Source: Burkholderia sp. GAS332
Lineage (GTDB): Bacteria; Pseudomonadota; Gammaproteobacteria; Burkholderiales; Burkholderiaceae
Direction: 5' to 3'
Assembly (NCBI GenBank): GCA_900142905.1
Contig: FSRV01000001.1
Coordinates: forward strand, 2,542,001 to 2,606,000
DNA: 64,000 nt
The notes under the pieces are model-generated. The model searched no databases, had not been told where the DNA came from, and saw only the letters and a program-made list of their open reading frames with translations. Positions within the stretch are counted from its first letter, which is position 1; each line of letters opens with the position of its first letter. The position numbers and the translations under genes were made by a program. Below, piece by piece: positions 26,949-36,209 of the stretch.

Positions 26949-27707
26949 ATGAAAATTGTGGAGACTGCCGTCGTCACAGGCGGAGCGTCGGGACTTGGTC
27001 GTGCGACGGCTGAGCGCCTTGTTCAGGCTGGCACAAAGGTGGTGATCGTTGATTTGCCTGGGTCGGATGGCTCGGCAGTCGCGGTGGAAATCGGGGCGGC
27101 GGCATTCGTGGCGGCCGATGTCACGTCGGAGAGTCAGATGGAAGCTGCATTCGCGGAGGCCGAATTGCTCGGACCGGTCCGAGCGACGGTCCACTGCGCG
27201 GGGCGTGGCGGAGCGTTGCGGACGCTTGATAAGGAAGGGCGACCGGGGTCACTTGAGACTTATGCGTCGATTGTGACGACCAATCTCGTTGGAAGCTTCA
27301 ACGTGCTGCGTCTTGCTGCTGCAAGCATGGCGAAGGCAGATCCGATTGATGGGGAACGAGGAGTCATTGTTCTGACGGCTTCGGTGGCGGCCTACGAAGG
27401 CCAAATCGGTCAGATTCCTTATGCGTCTGCTAAGGCAGGCATTGTTGGCATGACGCTCGTTGCGGCACGCGACCTGGCGAACCGAGCAATCCGCGTATGC
27501 AGCATTGCACCCGGCATCTTCGATACACCGATGTTGGCGCGCGTTGCTCCGCAAGTACGTGAAGCGCTCGGACAGTCCGTTCCGCACCCTGCGCGACTAG
27601 GCCAGCCCGAAGAATTCGCGCTGCTTGCCGAACACATCATCGCGAACCCGATGCTGAATGGCGAGACTATTCGCTTGGACGGCGCGCTTCGAATGGCACC
27701 GCGATAG
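26949..27707 (+). CDS. HSD10-like short-chain dehydrogenase (type II 3-hydroxyacyl-CoA dehydrogenase), copy A
   Basis: The ATG at 26949 ([17 protein letters not shown]) is chosen because copy B at 45025 starts at the same residue and an AGAAGAGGA precedes it. The 252-residue protein shows the HSD17B10 pattern: Asp after strand two (IVDLPG), a long insertion before the catalytic helix ([20 protein letters not shown]), [20 protein letters not shown] and [16 protein letters not shown]. Such enzymes oxidise (2-methyl-)3-hydroxyacyl-CoA with NAD+. It opens the long beta-oxidation block and is followed by a thiolase. Copy B and scraps near 6.5 kb show that it has been duplicated more than once. Confidence 0.92.
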   Translation: MKIVETAVVTGGASGLGRATAERLVQAGTKVVIVDLPGSDGSAVAVEIGAAAFVAADVTSESQMEAAFAEAELLGPVRATVHCAGRGGALRTLDKEGRPGSLETYASIVTTNLVGSFNVLRLAAASMAKADPIDGERGVIVLTASVAAYEGQIGQIPYASAKAGIVGMTLVAARDLANRAIRVCSIAPGIFDTPMLARVAPQVREALGQSVPHPARLGQPEEFALLAEHIIANPMLNGETIRLDGALRMAPR

Positions 27708-27908
27708 TGCGGGCGAGGATCTGAGAGGAATGTATTGCGGTGAAAGGCATCGGGCGTCCATGGCAATGGTGCAGAAGCCTCTGCAGCCAAGGTGACCATG
27801 GTGCTATCCCTCGGACCCGCTGGTCAGGATTGTTGGGTTTCCTCGCAGGGGTAAGGCCGCTCTTCAATCCAAATTCGAAGATGTCGAACACGAAGTAAGG
27901 GAGACATG

Positions 27909-29081
27909 ATGAGCGAAGCCTATATTGTCGCAGCTGCCCGAACCGCAGGCGGGCGCCGCGGGGGGAGATTAGCGGGATGGCATCCCGTAGACATGGCCGC
28001 CGCAGTACTCGATGCGTTGATTGACCGAAGTGGTGTAGATCCGCTCTTGGTCGAGGATGTCGTCATGGGTTGTGTTGGGCAAGCTGGGGAGCAGGCGATC
28101 AACGTTGCTCGTAACGCGGTTTTGGCGTCTAGCCTGCCGCTAAGCGTGCCTGGGACTTCGGTCGACCGTCAATGTGGATCGTCGCAGCAGGCGCTTCATT
28201 TTGCTGCCGCGACTGTTATGTCCGGAATCATGGATGTAGTAATCGCGGCCGGCGTGGAAAGCATGACTCGTGTACCTATCGGGACTGCCGCGGGGCTTGC
28301 GGCGAAGGCTGGGCTTGGCCAGCCCAAAAGCCCGAAGATGGAGAGCCGCTTTCCGGATGTTCGGTTCAACCAGTTCGCCGGCGCAGAACTGATTGCGCGG
28401 AAGCACAATCTCGAGCGTGAAGCGTTAGATGCCTATTCACTCGAGAGTCACCGTCGAGCAATCTCGGCCGTCGAAAGTGGCGCTTTCGATGCTGAGATAG
28501 TACCGCTGGACATCACCCTTGACGATGGCACCCGGTCGGTGCACCGGATCGACGAAGGAATACGGTTCGACGTAACTCTGGAGGGCATACGGAGCGTGAA
28601 GCTGCTGAGAGAGGATGGACGACTGACCGCGGCAAGCTCCAGCCAGATCTGTGACGGTGCGTCGGGCGTTATCGTTGTCAACGAACGCGGACTTAAAACG
28701 CTTGGTGTGCGTCCGCTCGGTCGTATCCACCATATGACGGTATCCGCCGGAGATCCTATTCTCATGCTCGAGGAGCCGTTGTTTGCGACCGAACGTGCGC
28801 TCAGGCGAACGGGCTTAGGCATCGATGAAATCGACCTCTATGAAGTGAATGAAGCATTTGCCTCGATTCCGCTTGCATGGCTGAAGCACTTGAGGGCGGA
28901 TCCGGCCCGTATGAATGTCAGTGGCGGCGCTATTTCGCTTGGCCATCCTCTTGGCGCATCAGGCACAAAGCTGATGACCACTTTGATGCACGGCCTTCAA
29001 CGAACACGAGGAAGGTTCGGCTTACAGACGATGTGCGAAGGCGGTGGGCTTGCCAATGTCACTATCGTCGAACGACTTTGA
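27909..29081 (+). CDS. Thiolase (acetyl-CoA C-acyltransferase), copy A
   Basis: The second of two adjacent ATGs (27909) fits the AAGGGAG ribosome site better. The 390-residue protein has all thiolase residues: nucleophilic Cys89 in DRQCGSSQQA, NEAF, His in GHPLGASG and the second Cys in MCEGGG. It cleaves a 3-ketoacyl-CoA. It lies 200 bases downstream of the HSD10-like SDR, which makes its substrate. The last ~70 codons of a second copy remain at 45915-46140. The gene is of FadA/PcaF-type length. Confidence 0.95.
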   Translation: MSEAYIVAAARTAGGRRGGRLAGWHPVDMAAAVLDALIDRSGVDPLLVEDVVMGCVGQAGEQAINVARNAVLASSLPLSVPGTSVDRQCGSSQQALHFAAATVMSGIMDVVIAAGVESMTRVPIGTAAGLAAKAGLGQPKSPKMESRFPDVRFNQFAGAELIARKHNLEREALDAYSLESHRRAISAVESGAFDAEIVPLDITLDDGTRSVHRIDEGIRFDVTLEGIRSVKLLREDGRLTAASSSQICDGASGVIVVNERGLKTLGVRPLGRIHHMTVSAGDPILMLEEPLFATERALRRTGLGIDEIDLYEVNEAFASIPLAWLKHLRADPARMNVSGGAISLGHPLGASGTKLMTTLMHGLQRTRGRFGLQTMCEGGGLANVTIVERL

Positions 29082-29158
29082 GATCTGAAAAAATCGGTTC
29101 TTAACAAACAAAACTACATACTGAACTATCCATAAATGCGTGACATGAGATTTCGGCC

Positions 29159-29350
29159 ATGGATACAGGCGAAAGATCCTTGCGTTCGCAGGTTGATAAA
29201 TGGCTTGCGCTTGCACCTGCGAAGGTAAGTCCATTGCGCGTCACAAGAACGAGGCGCACAGCCGTAGGTGTGCGCTATGTGTGCGTCGACGTAGCAAGGC
29301 TCGCTGGTCCTCTGACCATTGCTTTCTTTCACCACAAAGACGGGAATTGA
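29159..29350 (+). pseudogene. Small Burkholderia-type hypothetical protein, copy A, truncated by a stop
   Basis: The 63-codon frame (MDTGERSLRSQVDKWLALAP...) is nearly the same as the N-terminal part of the 79-residue protein at 46226. Where copy B has TGG (NWCVFPPE), this copy has TGA, followed by recognisable CAFPAETGRY in the same frame. It is therefore a nonsense-truncated copy. Function unknown; the family is common in Burkholderia genomes. Confidence 0.65.
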
Positions 29351-29619
29351 TGTGCTTTCCCGGCAGAGACCGGTCGTTATGAAATGCGAAACGCCTAGAC
29401 GCGGACGGCCACGGCTTGCATACGCGCTCCGAGTTCACGCGTCGCACCCGTGGTTGTTGGGCCACTGCAAGCAGTGTGTCGGTTAAAGAGGCTCGTCGTG
29501 AATATAGTTAATTGGCAGTGGAGAAGTAATTGATAGTCGTTCAGTGAAGGAATGGACAGGATGGTGCCTATCAGGCGCCATCCTCCAGAAAACCAGACTA
29601 CATTTTAAGGTGGACACGA

Positions 29620-30756
29620 ATGAATTCGCCTGTTGGTGATATAAACGGATTTTGTTCTACGAAATTTGACGGCGTTCATGAGGCGTTCGTCGAGAACTTC
29701 CGCGAAAATGGGGAGCTTGGCGCTGACTTCACACTGATAGTCGGAGGTGAAGTAGTTGTCGATATGTGGGCTGGGCATCGGGATGCGGCGCTCCAACAGC
29801 CATGGGAGCGCGGGACGATCACGAATGTCTGGTCTGCAACCAAGGGGGTGATGGCGGCGTGTTTTGCAATTCTGGTTGATCGCGGTCTCATGTCGTATGA
29901 CGACGAGGTGCAGGAGTATTGGCCGGAGTTCGCGGAAGCAGGAAAGTCTCACGTGACGATCGGAATGCTGCTTGCGCATCAGGCAGGGTTGAGTGGTTTC
30001 ACGACACCCGCCACGATAGGTGATCTCTTGTCTGGAGAGGTTGCTGCACAGCGGTTGGCTGCGCAGGCACCCATTTGGGAGCCGGGAACTACGGCGGGCT
30101 ATCACGGCATGACTCTCGGGATTCTTGCTACAGCGCTTTTTTCTCGCATTGAGGGGCGATCGATAAAGCAGTTCGTTGCCGAGGAACTCGCTGCAGGGTT
30201 TGACCTGGACATTTCGATCGGCGTGGGGCCGAAAGACGAGTATCGTGTGGCTGAAATGATGCCCGTTTCAAATTTGGATTCCTTAAGGCTAGACCCTGAA
30301 AATCTGGCCCAGCAGGCAGCGTTCACGAATCCATATACACCCGCCTCTCTTTCAAACGATGCTGCTTGGCGCGCGGCTGATCTGCCGTCTGCGAACGGAT
30401 ACACCAACGGAAGCGCGTTGGCCCGTTTGTATGACCTGCTTCTGCGGCCGCGCAAAGACGGAAAGGTTTTGGTACGACGTGCAGCAGTGGAGCAGGCGGC
30501 GCGTTGTCGATTCGAAGGAACGGACCTGGTTAAGGGTAGCTATACCCGGTGGGGCGCCGGATTCTGGCTGAATCCTGGGCGTCTGTACGGACCGAACCTG
30601 GAAGCATTTGGGCACAGCGGTTGGGGCGGGTCGTTTGCGTTCGCCGATCCAGTTGCTGATCTGGCTGTTGGATACACCATGAATCGTATGAGCGACAAGT
30701 TTGACCTTGATCCGCGTCGACGTCGCTTGGTCGACGCAGTCTATGCCTGTCTCTGA
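29620..30756 (+). CDS. Beta-lactamase-fold serine hydrolase (EstB-like esterase)
   Basis: The 378-residue protein belongs to the class C beta-lactamase/esterase family. The SxxK motif is Ser72-Ala-Thr-Lys75 in WSATKGVMA, the catalytic Tyr is about Tyr161 in TTAGYHGMTLG, and the third motif appears as GHSGWGGS near 330. There is no signal peptide, so it is cytoplasmic. Relatives hydrolyse esters or lactones rather than beta-lactams. In this setting it may open a lactone or remove an ester/CoA-linked group from an intermediate. It lies between the thiolase and an MDR oxidoreductase gene. Both ends of a second copy survive at 46674-46858. Confidence 0.9.
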   Translation: MNSPVGDINGFCSTKFDGVHEAFVENFRENGELGADFTLIVGGEVVVDMWAGHRDAALQQPWERGTITNVWSATKGVMAACFAILVDRGLMSYDDEVQEYWPEFAEAGKSHVTIGMLLAHQAGLSGFTTPATIGDLLSGEVAAQRLAAQAPIWEPGTTAGYHGMTLGILATALFSRIEGRSIKQFVAEELAAGFDLDISIGVGPKDEYRVAEMMPVSNLDSLRLDPENLAQQAAFTNPYTPASLSNDAAWRAADLPSANGYTNGSALARLYDLLLRPRKDGKVLVRRAAVEQAARCRFEGTDLVKGSYTRWGAGFWLNPGRLYGPNLEAFGHSGWGGSFAFADPVADLAVGYTMNRMSDKFDLDPRRRRLVDAVYACL

Positions 30757-30865
30757 AAGGAAAATACCATAAAGAGGTAACACCAAACCTTTTCCCATAC
30801 GTGGTGGGCGTCGGCGATGGCTATGAGTAACCATACGTCGCGGATTGACATGAAGGAGGTAAAAA

Positions 30866-31981
30866 ATGCCCGAGACCTTGAGGCAGTGGATATACACCAA
30901 ACCCTTGGTAAACGATGCGCTCGAACTTGAACAGTTCGAGGTGCGAGAATTTGCGATTCCGGAACTTGAGCCTGGGCAAGCTCTGGTTCGTGTGATTCTC
31001 GTAAATGTACATTCGGCTGCCCGCATGCGTATGGCAAGAGGAGTTACGAAACTTGGTGAAACTGACCTGTCAAACTATGCTTGTGCGGTGGTAATCAAGT
31101 CACGTGATCCTGCATTCAAAGAGGGTGATGTGATTACATGCCAGACGGGCTGGCAAGACTATCAAGTGATTTCGAGTTCCGATGGAGCCATCGGTTACGC
31201 ATCCCCGAGTGAACTGGTCAAGGCATTAAACGGGACCAACTCACAATGGACATATAAGTTCAGGCCCGAGTTGGTGAAGATGTGGTCACCGGCGGTGCTG
31301 ATGGAAATGTTCGGCACCTCAGGCATGACCGCATACTTCGGGATGCGAGAGTGTGGTCCGATCATGCCTTCCGACGAGGTTGCCGTGGCGGGGACCGCTG
31401 GCTCTGTGGGCTCGATTGTGGCGCAGCTCGCTAAAATTTCCGGAAGTCACGTGGTTGGATTCGCCGGTGGTGCGGACCGATGTCAATGGGTCGTCGATAC
31501 TCTGGGTATCGACAGATGCATCGACTATCGCTCACCTAACCTCAAAGCTGAAATCGTTGACGCGTTTCCTGGGGGGATTGACGTATATTCTGACGGCGTA
31601 GGCGGAGCACTTACCGAGGCCGTAGTCGGGCTGATGAATCGCAATGGACGTATGGTTTCATTCGGAGCGGCCGCTGCGCTCTATGCCGAGAAATTGGAGA
31701 GTGGCGGGACACCGGCGACGCTGCGTGAGATGGTCGGTATTACAGATGAGATCGAGAAGATTCTTCGCGAACGAAACATCAAGTCGGAGGCATGGATTGT
31801 CGATGCGTTCTATCACGAACGCCTTCGCGCAGAAGACGAACTGTCCCGTCTTATGCTCGCGGGAAGACTAAAGCCCATCAGCAATGTGGTAGTTGGTTTT
31901 GAGAATCTGCCGAGCGCCATAGTCGGGATGTATCGATCGGGGCACGCCGGGAAATTGCAAGTGGAATTTGGCACGTTGTGA
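30866..31981 (+). CDS. Zinc-free MDR oxidoreductase, alkenal/prostaglandin-reductase-like
   Basis: The 371-residue protein begins after a perfect AAGGAGGT. It has the N-terminal oxidoreductase domain typical of the leukotriene B4 12-hydroxydehydrogenase group, FGTSGMTAYFGMRECG, and a nucleotide-binding VAGTAGSVGSIVAQLAK loop (AxxGxxG). There are no zinc-binding cysteines. Members use NADPH to reduce carbon-carbon double bonds next to a carbonyl. About 30 residues between 110 and 140 are longer than in the closest relatives I know. It probably saturates an alpha,beta-unsaturated ketone or enoyl intermediate. It follows the serine hydrolase by about 110 bases. Confidence 0.88.
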   Translation: MPETLRQWIYTKPLVNDALELEQFEVREFAIPELEPGQALVRVILVNVHSAARMRMARGVTKLGETDLSNYACAVVIKSRDPAFKEGDVITCQTGWQDYQVISSSDGAIGYASPSELVKALNGTNSQWTYKFRPELVKMWSPAVLMEMFGTSGMTAYFGMRECGPIMPSDEVAVAGTAGSVGSIVAQLAKISGSHVVGFAGGADRCQWVVDTLGIDRCIDYRSPNLKAEIVDAFPGGIDVYSDGVGGALTEAVVGLMNRNGRMVSFGAAAALYAEKLESGGTPATLREMVGITDEIEKILRERNIKSEAWIVDAFYHERLRAEDELSRLMLAGRLKPISNVVVGFENLPSAIVGMYRSGHAGKLQVEFGTL

Positions 31982-32303
31982 CGAATGGCGAAGTGCCATC
32001 CAGATTTGTCGGCCTATGTGCAACTCCGGCTGGCTAGGGACGGACCGCCGAATCACGAAGCGAAATACCGGTCATTCGTTGTGGCCCTTCGTGAAAGCAG
32101 CTGAATTTTGATAGATACAAGACACGCCGGATGCATTGATCCGGAATCGACTTTCGATATCGAGAATACGTACTTCCACGCTCCGGTCCCCAATCGAACC
32201 CGGGATGTGCGCCGACACCCGTCGCGAGAGCATTGTACGAAAGTTCAGGTTACTTGTTGAGTATTTAAATGATTCTCGGAAAAGTAAAATTTGGAGACAT
32301 TCG
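31982..32303. other. Intergenic stretch without recognisable feature
   Basis: About 320 bases between the MDR oxidoreductase and crotonase genes. I see no gene, hairpin or repeat of note. Confidence 0.4.
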
Positions 32304-33098
32304 ATGTCTGAAACATCGGTAATCTACACACTTGAGCATGATGTCGCGGTCATTCGATTGAACGATCCGAAAACCCTCAATGCATTCTCAGAAAGCATGG
32401 CCGATCAACTCAAGGAAGCCTTCACCCGTGCCGAGGCGGAGGCTCGCGGCATCGTTCTGACCGGTGAAGGGCGGGGGTTCTCCTCCGGTGTGAACCTCGT
32501 CACCGGGGCCGCAAACAAACCTGTCAATGAGCGTGATGCGGGAGAGCGACTTGAGCGGCAGTTTAATCCACTTATGCTACATCTTCGCGATCTTTCCATT
32601 CCTATTGTCACCGCGGTCAATGGAGCCGCCGCAGGAGTTGGATGTGCATTCGCATTGGCCGGCGATATTGTCATTGCTTCCGAGAGCGCCTATTTCATGC
32701 AGGCTTTTTCGCGCATTGGGCTTGTGCCTGACGGTGGGTCTGCGTATCTGATTGCGTCGGCAGCCGGGCGCGTTCGGGCAATGGAGATGATGCTTCTAGC
32801 GGAAAGGATCAGTGCCGAGCAGGCACAGAGCTGGGGCCTGGTCAATCGCGTTGTGCCTGATGGCGAAGCGGTCTCGGAGGCATTCAAAGTTGCAGTTCGA
32901 CTCGCGAGTGGGCCGACTGAGACGTTTCGGCTGATTCGGAAGCTGGCCTGGTCTGCCTTGGATGAACCGTTTTCCAGGCAGCTCGTGCTCGAGCGAGAGG
33001 CTCAACGTATCGCGGGTAGGAGTTCGAACTTCGATGAGGGTGTTGCCGCATTTCGTGAGAAGCGTGCCGCGAATTTTAAAGACAATATGAAGCGATAA
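32304..33098 (+). CDS. Enoyl-CoA hydratase/isomerase, PaaG-like
   Basis: The ATG at 32304 (MSETSVIYTLEHDVAVIRL) follows TTGGAGACA and removes a 56-residue non-protein-like extension. The 264-residue crotonase has KTLNAF, the oxyanion region IVTAVNGAAAGVGCAFAL, and FSRIGLVPDGGSAYLI. The Asp in LVPDGG, in place of the second Glu of classical hydratases, is typical of PaaG-type isomerases (ring epoxide or delta3-delta2 enoyl-CoA isomerisation). It could shift a double bond before the next oxidation cycle. It precedes the second FadJ-like gene by 120 bases. Confidence 0.9.
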   Translation: MSETSVIYTLEHDVAVIRLNDPKTLNAFSESMADQLKEAFTRAEAEARGIVLTGEGRGFSSGVNLVTGAANKPVNERDAGERLERQFNPLMLHLRDLSIPIVTAVNGAAAGVGCAFALAGDIVIASESAYFMQAFSRIGLVPDGGSAYLIASAAGRVRAMEMMLLAERISAEQAQSWGLVNRVVPDGEAVSEAFKVAVRLASGPTETFRLIRKLAWSALDEPFSRQLVLEREAQRIAGRSSNFDEGVAAFREKRAANFKDNMKR

Positions 33099-33218
33099 GA
33101 TTAAGGGATTAGAGTGTACATCGTTCTCTCATACTTGGTAATCGTGTTAATAGGACTCTGCGGACTTTACCGAGCTAATCGCCGTTGCACGCATAACATC
33201 GGAATAGTTAGTTAGACC

Positions 33219-35333
33219 ATGGATAACGTCAATGCAGTCGTTGATGTCTCGATCGAGCGCAATGTCGCGATCGTCACGGTAGACTCGCCGCCGGTGAACG
33301 CGTTGTCGGCTGAGGTCCGCAGGGGGCTGGTCAATGCGTTCAGACAGGCGAGTACCAACCCGAAAGCACAGGCAATTTTGCTCATCTGTAGAGGCAAGAC
33401 GTTTATTGTCGGTGCGGATATCACCGAAATCGGCAAACCGCTGGTCGGACCAAGTGTGCGCGAAGTGCAGGAGACGTTGGAGAGCATATCGAAACCTGTC
33501 ATTGCCGCAATTCACGGAACGGCGCTTGGTACCGGATTGGAAATCGCTCTCGTTGCAGATTTCCGTGTGGCAGTCCCATCAGCCAAGGCAGGCTGGCCTG
33601 AAGTCAATATCGGACTCTTGCCCGGTGCTGGGGGAACGCAGCGTCTACCGCGTATCGTGGGCGTTGAAAGGGCTCTGGATCTGCTCACTACCGGACGGCA
33701 TATTTCCGCCAAAACCGCTGTTGCGATGGGGCTATTTGACGAACTGGTCGATGAAGGAAACCTACGTGACTGTGCCATTGCTTTCGCAAAGCGGATGGTT
33801 GACGAAGGCGTCAAGGCAACACGATTAACCGATCTCAACGACAAGCTCGAGGAGGCGCGCCAAAGGCCGGAAATCTTTCTCGAGTATCGAGAGGAAAACG
33901 CCCGGAGATTCCGAGGATTCGACGCGCCGGAAGCGAATATCAAAGCCATCGAAGCTGCTGTGAATCTATCGTTCGAAGAAGGTCTGGATGAGGAACGGCG
34001 ACTATTTCGAATGTTGCTGAACGGGACTCAATCAAAGGCGCAGCGGTATGCATTTTTTGCGGAGCGTAAGGTCACGACGATTCCCGATATACCCGACAGA
34101 ATGGAGAAGCGAAAGATCGAGCATGTCGGTGTAATCGGTGCGGAAACGACGGGTCCGGGTATTGCGATGAATTTTCTCAATGTCGGGATTCCGGTAACCA
34201 TGATTGACACGGATCAGATGGCTCTGCGAAAAGGTTGCGCGGCGATACAAAGGAGCTATGAGATTGCCGCAAAGATGGGGCAGTTGACGCAACAGGAAAT
34301 TAACCGCCGAATAAATCTGTTGAACACCTCGACGAAGCTAGACAGCGTAAGCGGTTGCGAACTGATCATCGACGCAGTGTCTGAACGCTTGGATGTGAAG
34401 GTCGACGTGTTCAGAACGTTGGACAACCTTGCCACGCCGGGCACAATTCTCGCAACTAGCATTTCTTCCCTCGACCTTGACGAGATTGCTGCAGCGACGA
34501 GTCGAGCGCAGGATGTTATCGGCCTGCATTTCTTCTCCCCGGCCAACGACAGGGGGTTGCTTGAAGTCATTCGCGGTGCCGAAACAGACGCGACGGTCGT
34601 CGCGACGGTTATTGAGTTGGGGAAGAAGATCCGTAAGGTACCTGTGGTCGTCAAGAATTGCTCTGGACTTGTTGGAGATCGAATGCTTGGGCAGCAGACG
34701 CTCGAACTACAGAACCTGCTGCTCGAAGGTGCGTTGCCTTGGGATATTGATCGCGTCATCTACGATTTCGGGATGCCCATGGGGCCCTTTGCCCGGCGTG
34801 ATTTGGTTGGCCTTGATGACGGACTGGACCAGGACACCGCGGTAGCCTCGCCGGTTTGCCAAGCCCTTTATGCAATGGGGCGAGTGGGCTTGAAGGTTGG
34901 TTCGGGCTATTACGACTACGACCACAACGGTAAGAGAAAACCTTCCGCAGTTGTCGAGAGAGTGGTGCGCGATCTTGCGTTGGACCGACAAATCACCCGG
35001 CGTTCGATTTCGAATCATGAAATCCTTGAACGCTGCCTTTACCCGATGATCAATGAGGGGGCAAGAATTCTGGAAGAGGGAGTTGCCGCACGTGCTTCCG
35101 ATATTGATACGGTATGGATCAAGCGCTATGGCTGGCCCCTGTATCGAGGGGGGCCCATGTTTTGGGCCGATCTTGTGGGGTTGGAGGTGATTCTCGCAAA
35201 GATGCTTGAGTTTGAACGCCGTTACGGTGAGCGCTTCAAACCGGCGGCGCTCCTTGAGTATCTTGTGTCGGAGGGGAGGGGCTTCATGGATGAAGTTATC
35301 AATGAGGCTGTATTGGATGAAAGTTCACAGTGA
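33219..35333 (+). CDS. FadJ-like hydratase/3-hydroxyacyl-CoA dehydrogenase with altered dehydrogenase site
   Basis: The 704-residue protein is a full-length paralogue of the one at 993. The crotonase half looks active (GTALGTGLE, PEVN-IGLLPGAGGTQ). In the dehydrogenase half key residues differ from the paralogue: the NAD loop GAGTMG has become GAETTG (Gly to Glu at 309), SNTS has become TSIS (413-416), and the Asn in GNRLL is Asp487 in GDRML. His437 and Glu449 remain. NAD binding and hydroxyacyl oxidation are thus probably impaired, leaving a hydratase or a new activity. The frame is intact over its whole length, so the gene is maintained. HSD10-like SDRs nearby could supply the missing step. 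Confidence 0.92.
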   Translation: MDNVNAVVDVSIERNVAIVTVDSPPVNALSAEVRRGLVNAFRQASTNPKAQAILLICRGKTFIVGADITEIGKPLVGPSVREVQETLESISKPVIAAIHGTALGTGLEIALVADFRVAVPSAKAGWPEVNIGLLPGAGGTQRLPRIVGVERALDLLTTGRHISAKTAVAMGLFDELVDEGNLRDCAIAFAKRMVDEGVKATRLTDLNDKLEEARQRPEIFLEYREENARRFRGFDAPEANIKAIEAAVNLSFEEGLDEERRLFRMLLNGTQSKAQRYAFFAERKVTTIPDIPDRMEKRKIEHVGVIGAETTGPGIAMNFLNVGIPVTMIDTDQMALRKGCAAIQRSYEIAAKMGQLTQQEINRRINLLNTSTKLDSVSGCELIIDAVSERLDVKVDVFRTLDNLATPGTILATSISSLDLDEIAAATSRAQDVIGLHFFSPANDRGLLEVIRGAETDATVVATVIELGKKIRKVPVVVKNCSGLVGDRMLGQQTLELQNLLLEGALPWDIDRVIYDFGMPMGPFARRDLVGLDDGLDQDTAVASPVCQALYAMGRVGLKVGSGYYDYDHNGKRKPSAVVERVVRDLALDRQITRRSISNHEILERCLYPMINEGARILEEGVAARASDIDTVWIKRYGWPLYRGGPMFWADLVGLEVILAKMLEFERRYGERFKPAALLEYLVSEGRGFMDEVINEAVLDESSQ

Positions 35334-35393
35334 TCGTCAAAGTTCATCAAAAAATCTGTAATCCGAAATGCTGTAATAAAGGTGAGACATCAA

Positions 35394-36179
35394 GTGGACG
35401 TTTATTCTGAGAACATTTTATCTGGACGCAGTGCGTTTATCGCCGGCGGCACTAGCGGAATTAACCTCGGCATCGCAAAGCGTCTTGCGCAGCTCGGCGC
35501 ACGCGTAGCGGTGGCCGGTCGTAACCCGGATAAGGCTGCAGCTGCAGCTGCGGAGATCGGCGCAGGCGCGCTCGGCCGTTCGTGTGATGTCCGTGATTTC
35601 GACGCAACCAGAGCTGTCCTGGAAGATGTTGCGACCGCATTTAATGGGCTCGACATTGTGATTTCCGGGGCGGCGGGAAACTTCATGGCGCCGGCATTTG
35701 GGATTTCGGCTAACGGGTTTCGGACGGTTGTAGATATTGATCTTAACGGTACGTTCAACGTTTTCCGTGCGTCCTATGAGTTGTTGAACCGGCCTGGAGC
35801 TTCGCTGATTGCCATCACCGCCAATCAGGCGGTCAACGCCACCATGATGCAGGCACACGCCTGTGCCGCGAAAGCGGGGATAAACCAACTGTTGCGCGTG
35901 CTGGCTATGGAGTGGGGTCCGCATGGCGTTAGGGTGAACGGCATATCGCCCGGGCCGATCCGTGGAACTGAAGGTATGGCTCGATTGGCGCCGACGGATG
36001 AAGCGGCCGCCGAAAGAGCGGCGCGCGTTCCGTTGCGGCGCTTCGGTGAAGCACGAGAGGTGGCGGACAGTGCGGTCTTCCTGTGCACCGATGCCGCTTC
36101 CTATGTCACCGGGACGATTCTGAACTGCGACGGCGGCGCCGGACTGGGCGATTCAAGCAACAAGAACCTGGTCGCATGA
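35394..36179 (+). CDS. SDR resembling 2,4-dienoyl-CoA reductase
   Basis: GTG at 35394 is preferred over GTG 35382 because AAAGGTGAG lies at the right distance upstream; the product has 261 residues. It has GGTSGINLGIA for the cofactor loop, Arg after strand two (VAGRNPDK; NADPH), GAAGNFMAP in place of NNAG, and HACAAKAGI where most SDRs have YxxxK. The loss of Tyr together with GxxGNF and GPIRGTEGM is the pattern of peroxisomal-type 2,4-dienoyl-CoA reductases. It would reduce a conjugated dienoyl-CoA with NADPH. It begins 60 bases after the FadJ-like gene and precedes a crotonase gene by 30 bases, so an operon is likely. Confidence 0.88.
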   Translation: MDVYSENILSGRSAFIAGGTSGINLGIAKRLAQLGARVAVAGRNPDKAAAAAAEIGAGALGRSCDVRDFDATRAVLEDVATAFNGLDIVISGAAGNFMAPAFGISANGFRTVVDIDLNGTFNVFRASYELLNRPGASLIAITANQAVNATMMQAHACAAKAGINQLLRVLAMEWGPHGVRVNGISPGPIRGTEGMARLAPTDEAAAERAARVPLRRFGEAREVADSAVFLCTDAASYVTGTILNCDGGAGLGDSSNKNLVA

Positions 36180-36209
36180 GTGAATTGATTTCCACTGGGA
36201 GATAGGAAC

